A stretch of DNA of 64,000 nt from Dicyema japonicum (taxonomy: Eukaryota > Dicyemida > Rhombozoa > Dicyemidae). This document shows positions 11,870-22,804 of the stretch, piece by piece. The stretch spans positions 527,334 through 591,333 of the forward strand of contig RDEW01000032.1 of assembly GCA_011109175.1 (NCBI GenBank), in the 5' to 3' direction. Position 1 is the first letter of the stretch, and every line of letters starts with the position of its first letter. The position numbers and the translations under genes are program-made. The notes under the pieces were generated by a model, which was not told the origin of the DNA, did not search any database, and was given only the letters and a program-made list of their open reading frames with translations.

Positions 11870-13246
11870 CACTTAGTTACTTGTGAACTTTCTTTTCCTT
11901 TTAAACAGTGATCTTGGGGTAACAATAAAATGGTCCAAGACCACAAAAAGAAGGGTCTTAAAACAAAGTAATAATAAAATGGTCCAAAACCACCAAAAAG
12001 AATGATCCTAAGATTTAACTTCTTATATGATTCATATACTGAGTTCTTTTCGCATTCCAATGAGTAATTAGTGCCTTGTAAAATGGACTTTGAGCGATTT
12101 GATGATTCCCAGATCCATAGGTTGAATAAGTCCTGTACTTTGGAATAAACATAATTTTAATATTTTCCAGATAAAAAGGTGGGCAATGAGATGGGCAATT
12201 ATCCATTTATAACAAAACTGATCTTTTTTCAATTTTCAATAGATTGTCAAAATTCGTAATCCAATTCGTAAAAATTGATGAAGTCATCCATGCCCTTTTA
12301 GACTTGTAGCAAGTAACTAAGGAATTATAATCATATTTCTTGAAACATCGGGGCATCTTTGTTTTCCCGATCATAGTGGCTTTAACTTATGTGTCCCTGA
12401 CAAATTGGCGCAAAGCTGACTGAAACTCTATCCTTGAAATTTTTATATCCGCTGAAAGGTGATTTGCAAATACTCCGAGAAGGAATCATTTATAAATATT
12501 CTTGTCTCATCCAAATTATAAATATTTTCAGACGAGTAACTCTTTAAAAACTTCTTCAAATTCTTTTAAAAGCCATCAAAATCCACATGTTTTTCAGCGC
12601 GCATTTCGTTGTGTAAATTTACGCATTCGAAATTTGTGTATTTTTTTTAATTTCTCCAAAAACCTAAAGAATTTTTAAAATTAGTTACGAAAGTTCTTTA
12701 GCGAAAAATTCTGCCTTATGTAATATTAGAGAATCGTTCAAAAAGGACCTTAAATGTTAGAGTAAATAGTGTACCTTTTGATTCAATTGAATCCATCCAA
12801 TCTACTAGATTTTCATAACCTCCGGGTATTTTAATTTTTACAAGTTTTTAGTTTAGGATTTCTGTTCTTGAACTGAAATAAAAGCGATTCTGCATTCATT
12901 AATATTTCATTGACAGTCCTTCTTGAGATTTTTTTTAAAGATATAAGAAAATCTGTTGCATATCGTCTGACATGAAGCTGTTTTATTGGTTTCTTTATAC
13001 CGCAATATTTCCACTTTTTGAGCAATTGAAAGTCAGGTGTATCCTCCAACAGGAACATTCGACACATGCTTGCTATAAATTATTTAAATTTTTAAAAATA
13101 TTTAAAGAAACAAAATAAAAATAATATTTTAAAATGTTGGCAAATTTCAGAATTGGTAAATATCATTGAAAATATAAAAAATCGATAAAAATTGCAAATT
13201 TCAGAATTGGCAAATTTAAGAGTGGCACATTTGAGAGAGTTTACTG
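11870..13246 (-). mobile_element. pogo/Tigger-like DNA transposon copy 2
   Basis: Minus-strand frames give an N-terminal helix-turn-helix region with 'RRYATDFL' and 'SRRTVNEIL' (12831-13067), a decayed LDE(T)-type region near 12500, the second catalytic site DNCPSHCPP with 'NIKIMFIPK' near 12205-12140, and a 'QPMDLGIIKSLK' motif near 12125-12085 in another frame. A terminal repeat with TA marks the upstream end at 13246. A small internal tandem duplication (period about 50) lies at 11920-12005. Numerous stops make it inactive. The downstream terminal repeat is not found. Confidence 0.75.
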
Positions 13247-13248
13247 TA
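13229..13248 (-). repeat. Tigger copy 2 terminal repeat and TA target
   Basis: Outward from TA at 13247-13248 the minus strand reads CAGTAAACTCTCTCA, identical over 15 bases to the terminal repeat at 22395-22409. This is the typical start of pogo/Tigger termini. Confidence 0.75.
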
Positions 13249-13399
13249 TTAACATTAACAGATTTTACCCAGTCCCCAAAAAATAAGTTTGTCATTCAGA
13301 ATAGCAATAATTCCATCACGTTGAAAAGGTGCAATGTTGACGAGGGTTAGGAACGAAAACTATGTTGTGAATTCGAGGATTGAAATAATATGTTGTATT

Positions 13400-13770
13400 T
13401 TCTTCCATACAGTCACTGAAATAAAATGAAAATTCTAAAAACGATGGGAATACCAAACTAAGTACTTTTGATTCCGACAGGATCTACAGTGACCTCATCT
13501 TGATTTGATGCGTTTCTTCCGAGTGCCCACAAACACTCAGCGAGTGTATAATCAGATACTCATAATTGAACGAGCACGAGTTTCTGAACCATTCGACCAT
13601 TTTGTCAATCGAGAACTGTGTACTTATTAGACAGACCATAAATGCCAGTGAAAGTCCGGGGATTATGGTTTTTCGTCGAGAGATGTCGTTATGAACGTGA
13701 TCGTATATCTTTAAGAGGGTTAGATTGTGTCGCTCAACGATGCCATATTAAACAAACCTCTTTATTAAGA
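13400..13770 (-). pseudogene. Possible integrase-like fragment
   Basis: A minus-strand frame contains IVERHN followed by 'LLKIYDHVHND' and an aliphatic stretch. This is reminiscent of the third-acidic-residue region of retroviral-type integrases (x-VE-x-H/F-N). Only this one motif supports it. The fragment is cut on its upstream side by the terminal-repeat-like sequence at 13780. Confidence 0.3.
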
Positions 13771-13777
13771 AACCACT

Positions 13778-13860
13778 TACAGTAAAACTCCTAACCGCCA
13801 AATTTTACCTGAAAATCTCCAAATAGTATGGCAAACTCCTCCTATCGGCCAACTTAAAAA
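13778..13860 (+). repeat. Tigger-like terminal fragment
   Basis: After TA at 13778-13779 the sequence starts CAGTAAAACTCCTAACCGCC, resembling the CAGTAAACTC termini at 13246 and 22395 but clearly diverged. No transposase follows, so it is a fragment or a MITE end. Confidence 0.45.
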
Positions 13861-14389
13861 AATAGTTTATGGTCTTTGGAATAAATTTAAATTAATGCAC
13901 CTTTTTTATGTCATAGTCGTCCCAAAACATGTGCAACCCTTTGAAGCTAACACGGGTTCCTGCAAACCATTTAACTTTCACACACTTTCCGACACTCTCC
14001 CAATTTATATCTGAAAGACTTAACGAGCCGAAGCCATATTTAAGTACTGTTCTTGCTTTTTTCTATAAATTACAAAATCATTTGATTCACTTTCAAAAGT
14101 TCATAACGGAGAAGATATTTGAAACGGATATCCACCTTAAACTGAAAAGCCGTTAATCTCAACAGTGTTCATATGTGGACAATATAATTTTTGCTTCAAG
14201 GGACTATGTATTCACCGCTCAAATAGTTAGGCGAATGCTCAATTCCTTAACCCAATGGTCGCGGAACCCAGGTTGGGAACCACTGCTCTACAGAGAGTGA
14301 ATAAACTGCATTCCATTCGGTAAATTAGCACATTTCCGTCACTCGTCAATCCAAAGCATCAGCTTTGTTTAACTCACTAGAAATAATAT

Positions 14390-14640
14390 CTAGCAATAAG
14401 CAACTTTCTTCGTCTACCTGTTTGCCAGCCCCTTAAGAAGGTTCGATTCTGGTTGCTAAAACAACTCCGAGCCCTCTGCCCATATGGCATCTCTGGGCGC
14501 TGCCTCCTATATTCCAGTGTAATGCTCTCTAGGGTTTGTTTTAAAACAGTGACTGTAGGTTCGTCTGGAGCTACCTATCTACCCCTAACAGTCTTAGATA
14601 ACCCTTGTGGCACTTTGTTGCAATTCCTTCCCACGTGATT
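14390..14640 (-). pseudogene. Repeated coding fragment, unidentified, copy 1
   Basis: The minus strand contains 'TLEYRRQ.PEMP.GQR' and '(Q)..(N/S)..LL(K/R)', matching a plus-strand frame at 17180-17330. The duplicated piece spans about 100 bp at the DNA level. The protein is not recognised; a retroelement polyprotein is possible because an integrase-like motif lies about 700 bases further downstream on the same strand. Confidence 0.35.
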
Positions 14641-14649
14641 ACTATTGGA

Positions 14650-16220
14650 ATTATGATGACCTTGCAACCAAGTATCTGCCATATTTTGAAAGCAAGCCAT
14701 ACTTCCTTTTTTATCTACCTCCATAGTCTCCAAACAGTCTTAGGACGTAATGCCAACTTCTATGATGAGGACTTGACCAGCTCCTCATCGTGTATCACAA
14801 TGTCCGGTTTATTGTGCCTCATTTTTATTAAAATTCTGTGTAACCCAACCACCTGTAAGAAAACAACAGAAAAGTAACAAATATTACACTATTCATACAA
14901 AACAAAATAAAATCAACAAGTTAAAGCAAAAAACATAAACTTTTCAATTCATTACTCATTCCATTAATCGTCAAAATATGTGCCGCAAAAAACATTGGAG
15001 CCGAGGCTGTCCCCGCAAATACTTATCGCTCAAATGACAAATAAATGCATATTCCAGACTCAACCAATTTGTACTTACAGTTTTTACTCATCCAATAACC
15101 ATTAAAACAACCGCAACTTCCTTTCCAACCCGATCTTAGGTACCTCTTTTCCAGCCATTCGGATGATCGTCTTCCCATCTCCAACATCAACTTGACAAGC
15201 AAACAAACCGATCATTGAATTCCTTAAGAAGATTCTTTTCGTGCATCAATTTCTCATTCAAAATATAAACTACGGAACTACGAATACTCATAATCATATA
15301 AAATACCTGCTAATTCCATCAATGGGGTAGTATCGTCTGATAATAATAGGGAATTAACCTCCACATCAGAACAACGTGCATTAAGCTCACCCACCAGCAT
15401 TGAATTCCATTTCAGAACATCAAAAATTATTGCATATTTTGCTTTGAAGAACAAAAACTCCCTTTCTAGTTTTTTTATATTGGGTCTTCGGATATCTTTA
15501 TCCTTAAATTCCCAATTTAGGTGTGATTTTTTAAAGTTTTCCCGACTTTTTTCTAGTGATCTACCGACGGTAATGTCACTCTAAGATAAATAGACCAATA
15601 CACCAAAATATCGGATATTCCGTAATATCGGACGTTTTTCTGTTATTTTGGCTTCTGCTAGGAGTTCTTCCTGTGTCAGTCTCCTCAGAGGAACCACGGA
15701 AGAAGGTCGATGACGGAGTCTGGTTTTTTACCTCAAAGTTTGCTGCATGGTCTCGTTTTGCGAGCTTAGAATTCCGAATACTCAGCAAGACAGAGTAAAC
15801 TGTTTTTTGTCGCTTTCGTGGAGGTTGTGAAGTTTTCTGAAGCTATAGTGAGATCAACGGAATTACCATTTAAGAGGTTTTTTCTTACATTTTCTACTAC
15901 GTTTGATTGGTTCTTCATCCTCGTCGTTTTTATAGTCTTCATCGTTTCAGAGGATTCTCACATCATACATTTAAGATATTAATTAATTATTTATTTATTA
16001 TATTGTTTTTATTTAATATTTATCACGTTTGTATGATAAAAATTTCTTAGAAAAAATAATTCGTCTGAGACGACTTCTTTTCCGCCCATACCATACAGAC
16101 TTTCGAAGACGACAATATACTGAGGCCCCGACGTCATGAGATTTCGCTTTCGAATCGCTCTTCCTGAGTTGTACAGAGTTGCTTTCACGTTGAATTTGTT
16201 AAAGACTCGAAGATAAAAAA
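14650..16220. other. No recognisable feature
   Basis: AT-rich with scattered short frames. The longest on the minus strand (15576-15788, 70 codons) has no motif I recognise. No copy of the window's known families was seen. Confidence 0.3.
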
Positions 16221-16224
16221 CTAC

Positions 16225-16540
16225 ATCGACTTTTCCTCTAATTGACTTTTCAAAATCCTATCTTCCGAAGGATATCCGGGAAAACTTGACTCGTATAAGA
16301 TGTGGGGACCATCCCTCTCGACCGACGTTGGCAAACTGGATGATGTAAAAGATTTTCTCTGTTCCTTTTGCAACCTCTCCGAGTTGACAGCAAATCACCT
16401 TTTGATCTCTTTAACGCTGTTCGTCTACCATACCAAGTTGACCAATATATGGGAGCGACCGGCATCTGCGATGTCAGATTTTATAGCCGTTGGTCTCCAT
16501 AAGTTAATGAGATCTGACTAACTGGGTTAATTAACTGACT
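16225..16540 (+). pseudogene. LINE C-terminus with CCHC-like knuckle, family E copy 1
   Basis: The plus-strand frame 16300-16521 contains 'KLDDVKDFLCSFCNLSEL' then 'NHLL', i.e. C-x2-C followed by H, the usual C-terminal knuckle of several LINE clades, with the last Cys apparently lost. It ends in a tail shared with 29410-29680 and 40255-40345 ('ataaccgctggtct...agttagtgag' type). It is truncated at its 5' side and has no RT. Confidence 0.6.
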
Positions 16541-17175
16541 AACTATTGATAAATCCAGTACAATGAAGATACTTGGGTTTACTCAATTATGGATTCTGTG
16601 AAGATCAACTCCTTCAACTGATACTAATATCCTCCCGAGAGCATTTCTGAATAATAATAACCGTATAATATAAAAACAATTTGCACTCCCACCTCACAAG
16701 ACCAAAATAAAACCAAACTGACTAATCACTTGATTTTGAAAAGTTCAAGCTCCTTCCTATTTTTGACCAAATGTTTTTTTCTAGAACCCAAATAAGCATG
16801 TATAATACTAGATGATCATAACTACCCATCGGTTCTTACGAATTAAAGAATAATTAGGAGTATTTCCATAAATCCGTTGATTCGTGATAGTTTACCTTAA
16901 AATAACAAAGTATTATTAATAGTAACCATTCATTCAAACAAAGGCATTATTAATCATAGTCCAATTCTCCATTGATAAATCGAATTCGATGTCTCTTGTT
17001 TCAATTTCCAGTATGCCAAATACCACTGGGTCTAAGTTATCATCATCCTCTCTATTGAGTTCATTCATAGCTAATAAATAAATAAATTCATAGCTAAGTA
17101 CGAAGGAAATATTCCACTATTATCAACAGAAAAAATGCTCATAAAAAGAAATTAATAATATTTTTTTATTTTTTA
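16541..17175. other. No recognisable feature
   Basis: AT-rich, with short direct repeats such as 'tcatagcta' around 17065-17095. Nothing coding-like was seen. Confidence 0.3.
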
Positions 17176-17179
17176 GAGC

Positions 17180-17330
17180 CTGACACTGGAGTATAGGAGG
17201 CAGAGCCCGGAGATGCCACATGGGCAGAGGGTTAAATTGGACAAGGCGCTCTCCGAGTTGTTTCAGCAACCAGAATCGAACCTCCTTAAGGAGTCTGGCG
17301 AACAAGCAGGCGAGGAAGGTTGTTGATTAT
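17180..17330 (+). pseudogene. Repeated coding fragment, unidentified, copy 2
   Basis: A short plus-strand frame 'TLEYRRQSPEMPHGQR' followed by a Gln- and Leu-rich stretch ends at a stop near 17325. It matches 14390-14640 on the opposite strand. Function unknown. Confidence 0.35.
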
Positions 17331-18420
17331 TAAAAATTAACTTTTTATTGTTGGTTAAATAATATTTTTTTAAATAATTTAAATTAAATATAAGTCACAT
17401 CTTAGATTTCAATGTAATTTAGTTAATGACTTTAAGAATGTCATCAAATGCTTAGATATTCAACGAGATCTGTACGAGGTTAATCATTCAATAGACACTA
17501 TTTCACCAACAAACTACCTCAATCTCCAAGATTACAAAAAAATTAACCAGAGGCATTATTTTCAATTGAAATTGATAAACTGGTTATCGGTTATCACCAA
17601 TTTTCATTTTTAGAGAAATACAAACATAAATTTATGCATAATTCTGATAGAATCTGTAAATATGACTTAAATAACAACAAATCAACAAACAAATATATTC
17701 AGTTTTATACCGGTTGACCAAAACATACAATAATAAACCACAACTTTGTCGATAAACTGAAGGACAGTTTTCTAATTATAAAAATGACCCTTAGCTTATT
17801 TTAGAGTTAGGTAAGACGAGGATTACGAAGAAGAGAGAACAAATAAAAGATATGAGGAACCAATACATAATGAGGATGCGGAAAAGGAGGTGATGCCAAA
17901 GGTCGTAAATGATTTGAAAGGAAAACCTAAAATATTGATAAAAATGAGGAGGAGGAATGTTTGTGGATGAATTATATAAGGGGGGTATCTCGACGTATAA
18001 AGTCAGGAGAACTAGGGAAAAGAGTGATGAAGAGACTGCTAACAAAATGGAAGATGATGACATATGTAGGGTCTCAATATAGATGGCTTCCGGTGAGAAA
18101 CCAATGCCGAGTGTGGATTTGTTGAAGAAGAAACTGAAGATTAAGCAAAACGAGGACCAAAGTCTTCTAAGATGTGGACTAAAGAAAACGGATGGAGTAG
18201 ACTTAAGAGAGCAAGAATATTCAAAGTAGTGGGCATGGAAGATGTTGACTACTTATATGTACCTTCTTTTAGTAGAGGGTTCACATATTTTAAATTACAC
18301 ACGTGTTAATTTTAATAAATCAACGATTTTTAAGAGATGTTTTGATAAATTTAAGTGATGTACCTCTAATTAATGTCTGCTTGGATGAAAACAGTAAAAT
18401 AACTTGTAGATAGTAGGCCT
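17331..18420. other. No recognisable feature
   Basis: AT-rich. The segment 17800-18240 is purine-rich on the plus strand (GA-rich) and yields a hydrophobic, Ser/Leu/Tyr-rich minus frame, which is a compositional effect and not evidence of a membrane protein. Confidence 0.3.
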
Positions 18421-18422
18421 TC

Positions 18423-18660
18423 TTAGTATTCAGTGCGGTCGACCAAATCCATCTTCCAATAGCACATTACAGGCTTCCGCTTCAGAAAGAGTGGATAGGT
18501 AGGTCCGTCCTCGTTCATTTTTATCACACGTCCTACCGTCGCGGACATAATTTCATTCTTCGAATAGTTTTCATAATATTTTCTGTACCAGAGGATTTGG
18601 TCAGGGAAACTACGCAGTTCAATATATGACATTAAGGTCCAATGGTATGACTATGCCAGT
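18423..18660 (-). pseudogene. Repeated coding fragment, family C copy 2
   Basis: A 69-codon minus-strand frame with 'FPDQILWYRKYYEN', 'EIMSATVGRVIKMNEDGPT' and 'CYWKMDLVDRTEY' matches the more decayed copy at 9690-9965. It is the better preserved of the two. I do not recognise the protein. The frame has few stops, so it may be relatively young. Confidence 0.5.
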
Positions 18661-18812
18661 TATGTGCATTGATCTATTTTAACGATATTAAAATAAGAAA
18701 TAATTTTCTTTTAAAAAATAAAAATAAATATACACTATTGACGATTTTCACTGCGTTACCAAAAACGACATTGCCAAAATTATTATTATAAACTACGTTA
18801 CAGAAGCAAAGA

Positions 18813-19015
18813 ATGTCCAGAGTTGTTGGAGTAGTTATAGTATCAGGGGATGTTGTAGTAATTGGAGTATTTGTAGTCTTAGATGTCATGTTTTGGAGTA
18901 TTTGTAGTCTGAGGTGTAATAGTTGTCGAATAGTTATAGTATCATGGGATGTAGTAGTTTTTGTAATATTTGTAGTACTTTTTGGATTAGTTGTAGATCA
19001 GGTGTTGTAGTAATT
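18813..19015 (+). repeat. Degenerate GT-rich minisatellite
   Basis: Imperfect repeats of 'gtagttatagtatca.ggga' and 'gagtatttgtagt' recur two to three times with a long unit of roughly 95-100 bases and shorter internal periodicity. The minus frame is Thr-rich purely because of this composition. No gene is implied. Confidence 0.6.
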
Positions 19016-19680
19016 GTCTTAGTCAAAAAGATTTACTTTTTAAATTTTTCGCCTTGCGGTATAATCGACCATCAATAACAATCAATTTCTCGGATTGTTT
19101 CATTAATTTGTATTTCGATTGTCTTGAAGATGTCTGTACAGGCTCGCCGTCTAGAATGCTCACTATGGATTAATATAACATAATATTTTTGACAGTCTAT
19201 TATTATGATAAGTAGAAATAAACATTTTATTTCCCACATGTTGAATATTTATGAATAAACCATCATCATAACAACTGTAAATAGGAGTTAACCAGAGGGC
19301 TTTATCTTAGTCCTCGACATAATAGCCTGGACAGTCCACACGACCCCCATCTCCTTCATTATTAAACGCCCATGTGTCCATAACCCATTAAGTCCAAAGC
19401 CAGTAGGTCCTTCTCAAGTTAGTTTTTCCAAGCTCCCGTTAGTGCCACATGATTCTAAATTTTCTTTACTATGGATCTCCACCGTCCCCTGTTGTTTGCA
19501 TCTGATCGAAGGTCTTCTAGTTCGTCTGCACATATAAGTTATCTTCAAATCCTACTAAGATCTTTATTCAGAGCCACATAGAGAGTGACTCTAGGTCTCC
19601 TCTGAAAGTTCCTGATCATTTTTGACACAAAATTTGTCATCTAATTATATAATCTCGATCGGCATGCATTCATCGAATTT
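19016..19680. other. No certain feature; probable downstream part of an antisense LINE
   Basis: The part from about 19420 to 19680 lies directly downstream, on the minus strand, of an RT relic and has transposon-like composition, but no motif is readable. The rest is AT-rich. Confidence 0.25.
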
Positions 19681-20090
19681 GTCCTAAGAGCTCTCAGTAC
19701 TTCCTCCAGGTATACCACAAATAAAACCGGAGATACTCTCTAAGGTGTTCCAACTATTGTCTCGAAAGGCATCGATTTCTTGTCCCCAATTAGTTCAGTT
19801 ATTTCAGTATTAGACATTAGGAAACGAATAAATCTTGTTCTATCCTCATTAAGGAAACTCCCAATAACGTCCAACAAAAATACACAGGGCACATATCCAT
19901 CTGAGACCCAACTGGGTCGAACATCCTCTCTGAAAACGCTCAGCTCCGATAGCAAAATTAGTAAAGTCAAAAAATATTCGACTAAGCTTTATTAAAGATA
20001 AATCTTCCTCAAATATCCTTAGTAGTATTACTGGTCTCAGATTTATAGCGGCCCCTCGATCTTTTTTTGCTTTATGCAAAAAATTAAAAT
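19680..20090 (-). pseudogene. APE-type LINE, RT palm fragment
   Basis: Minus-strand frames give 'NLRPVILLRI' (about 20045-20015), an RT entry motif; 'RFIRFLMSNTEI' (about 19830-19790); and 'ETIVGTP' followed, after a stop and shift, by 'SPVLFVVYLEEVLRALR' (about 19755-19690), the GTPQG-x-SPVLF type motif before the catalytic YxDD. The YxDD itself is not legible. The same RT family is seen at 51190-51600 and 59600-60060. Stops and at least two frameshifts are present. Confidence 0.65.
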
Positions 20091-20275
20091 TCGATCACCG
20101 AGTTTCAACTCAAATCTCCATATTGAAAATCTGTAATACAAAATGACGATTCGCCTGGCATAACTTGATTATCGTTAAACACATGTCCAGAGACTACGCT
20201 CCACATAATCGATTCAACTTACCGTAAAAACTACATTTATTATGGTTCTCATTCTGGATCAAAGGTTAATTCCTA

Positions 20276-20420
20276 CTCCAGATTAAAAACCATATCCTGC
20301 ATCAGCTCAAAAACAATAAATCATAATTTTCCAGATAAAATCATATCCTGCATGCGGCTCAAAACCATAAATCATATTTTTTCCCAGATAAAAATCATAT
20401 CCTTATGGCTCAAAAAACCT
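20276..20420 (+). repeat. Tandem repeat, about 60-bp unit, three copies
   Basis: The unit 'ccagataaaa(a)tcatatcctgca' followed by 'ggctcaaaa(cc)ataaatcat' is repeated three times with small changes. Copies are similar enough to suggest recent local amplification. No function is apparent. Confidence 0.75.
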
Positions 20421-20629
20421 GGAGGATCATATGTTTTAGAAGTAAATATAGAGTACAATAATTTAAAAAATAAATATAAATATACTATGTAATTAATATT
20501 CAATACATATCATATTAAAATAAAAAATAAATTTTAATTATATTGTTATATAATGATTTAAGCTAAGTAATACATTAACATCTCAATTTAATTAATAAAC
20601 ATATTCGACTAGGCTTTTTTCCTAGAAAT

Positions 20630-21465
20630 ATTGCCACTGGTGAAAAAGTGGTGCCATTTGTGCTACAAGACGAAGAAATATACTACGAGTTTGAGTAACA
20701 TACTTCAGGCCTAATGGGGATGTGATGAAAGATGCTTTGTTTGTTCAGATTCACATAGAAGATCGCAGTGTCCAGTTAAAACAATAATAAGTTTTTTGAA
20801 TTGTGGTTCATCCATCGACTTTGCCAATTATGGAAGATGTCCCAAGGCTGTTGAAGCTAACATAGCGAAAAAAAACAAAATTGACCAAAAAGGAAAGAAT
20901 CGAATGGAAAATTATCTCTAAAACGAGAAAATGCCCTTAATGGAGAAAGTGAAGTTTCCAAATTGGAACGAATAAGAAATTAAAACTGGCTGGAATAGGA
21001 CATATAGTAAGAAACATTCTAAAAAAAACAGTAGAAGCTTCAATACAGAGAAGAGAGGGCAGCCACCGAAAAAAAACAGAAGTAGTCAGGATAACCCTGA
21101 TTAATGCCCGTTCTCTTTGGAAACGGGCCTCAGTGCTGGTTGCCTATAGCCAGCAACGATCCAGATGGAAGTTCTAATTATAACGAAACTAAATTGAAGC
21201 ACATGGATTGGATTTAGCATCTGAAATGATGACGAATACGAAAGAAAACAAGAAGAATCGGTGATTTATTACATTGCTTGTGAAACTCGCATTGTAATTG
21301 GGCTTTTTACGGAGAAGAGACATAACGGTGTCTCATGATAGTGCCCCGATATAGACGACCCCAAATTTTGGCTTTCCTCTTTAGTTAATGGCTCTTACCT
21401 TGTTTAGTTAGTTGGGGTTTTGCGAATAAATCATGTTATCTGTTATCTGTTATCTGAAATATTGG
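20630..21465 (+). mobile_element. Internally deleted LINE-like element, family X copy 1
   Basis: The 5' half encodes zinc knuckles of an ORF1 (nucleic-acid-binding) protein: C-x2-C-x3-H-x4-C at about 20733-20770 (CFVCSDSHRRSQC), then a second CG...FANYGRCPKA knuckle near 20805-20850. Around 21100-21200 an 'INARSL.KRASVLVA' phrase looks like the start of an AP endonuclease. The RT is missing: the sequence passes straight to a 3' end with 'ttagttagttggggttttgcg' and a (tgttatc)n tail at about 21400-21460. Copy 2 (36785-38100, minus) shares this layout, so the deletion predates both insertions. Stops and frameshifts interrupt the frames. Confidence 0.7.
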
Positions 21466-21489
21466 TCCAATTATTTTGTTCTTTCAATT

Positions 21490-22140
21490 TTGTCTCCGCT
21501 AGTCGGGGTTCTAAATTTTACTAAAAACTAAAATGGATAAATTTTTTTCAGCAATACTTTTTGCCGATTTTCAACGTTTATTCAACAACAACACGTTTTT
21601 TCTACACACTTACAAACATTGATAACTTCACTCTGGATGGATTTATAAATAGACCTGTTTTCAATAAAATGCTCTACTCAATTGATATACATGACGTTTT
21701 CGGCTCTGTTTCTAGAAACATACTATCCAGAAAAATCTTTCAATCAGAGATCCAAGGAATCTTAAGCTTTGAATCACAAACTTCATAATTGGTTGAAGGG
21801 ACATGTTTGCATAGGAGATCTGAAATCTGTCTCACGTCTACTCATTAATTGTGTACAACAAATATCTCCGTTATCCCCTGCGCGATTTAACCTTTTTCTG
21901 GTCGATTTTCTGACTCGGAAATCTGATGTTAAGCAGACGATATTTTATTAATTTTAAGTTCTCTAGACATTCACAACGGGCTAAACATGGAATCTTGTGA
22001 AGAGGCTGTCGTATTTTTTCTTGAAATTCTCTAAAGTCCGAGCAGCCTCCCCAGCTTTCAACGCAGAACCAGTAAATCTCAACCGAGAAAAGGTGCATTT
22101 GTAGATGAGAGAGAGCAGAACAATTCTTCTGAATTCCTAA
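21490..22140 (+). pseudogene. LINE reverse transcriptase fragment (Jockey/CR1-like)
   Basis: In order on the plus strand: a palm strand 'YSIDIHDVFGSVSRNIL' near 21680-21730; 'NWLKGHVCIGDLKSVSR' near 21788-21838; a degraded NG(V)PQG-type motif leading to 'SPARFNLFLVDF' near 21877-21912; then a frame change and 'LNMESCEEAVVFFLKFS'-like thumb sequence near 21975-22035. The catalytic YADD is lost at a frameshift near 21940-21960. It is a dead fragment, 3'-bounded by AT-rich DNA and a Tigger terminus. Confidence 0.7.
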
Positions 22141-22393
22141 GGATAGCTAAAATTTCACTAATAGAAGCATGAGGTCACCAGGGCTTATTCATTTACGGAT
22201 CGAGAAATTGAACTAAAAAATCTACTTGTTTTGTCGAGAAAGTAGGCTCAAAATAAAAATTTTATGATTCATAAAGTTTTACTATTTAAAGTAATGAGAA
22301 GTATTCCTACCTTTCGAAACTTTTGTCTGAGTTGTCGATACAAAGGAATGGCTGCGGATTCCTACGGTTCTTTCTGAACGAGGAAAATCTAAT

Positions 22394-22800
22394 ACAGTAA
22401 ACTCTCTCATTTTGCCGATTTTGGTTCCAGCGAAATTGTGGCTAATTTCAGAATAAAATTTTATTTTAAGTTTTAATTAATTTACTTATGATAATTAAAC
22501 TATTTAAATTAATAAATTTTTAAATTAATAAATTTATTTTTAAGAAAAACAATATTTTTAACCTAGAAAGAAAACAAAAATTAATTAAATTTTATTAGAG
22601 TAATTCTCAATTCCCAATTGCCTCTTATTAGAATTTTTAATATTTTCTATATATCCTATTGAAGTAATGAATTCTGCATCATTGTCATTTTCAATGTTTT
22701 CTAGAAGATATTTTTTAATCTCTCTTAATTTTAAAAGCATTTCAGCCTTGTTTAATAACACATGTACTTCTACATGACCGGATTCTGCTGCGAGGTGTTT
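22394..22800 (-). mobile_element. pogo/Tigger-like transposon copy 3, 3' part
   Basis: A TA at 22393-22394 is followed by terminal repeat CAGTAAACTCTCTCA, identical to that of copy 2. Inside, a minus-strand 78-codon frame (22585-22821) with a Glu/Lys/Leu-rich helix 'LLKLREIKKYLLENIEND' resembles the acidic C-terminal tail of Tigger transposases. The catalytic core is gone; the element is cut by the retrotransposon beginning near 22805. Confidence 0.55.
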
Positions 22801-22804
22801 TTTG

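Noticed and set aside
14335-14360. Additional SINE copy
   Set aside because: Only about 20 bases ('cgtcactcgtcaatcc') match the core in reverse, too short to call.
17791-18063. Membrane protein on the minus strand
   Set aside because: The hydrophobic frame results from a GA-rich plus strand; there is no start context, motif or second copy.
18813-19015. Thr-rich secreted protein on the minus strand
   Set aside because: The frame is made by a degenerate GT-rich minisatellite and is interrupted outside it.
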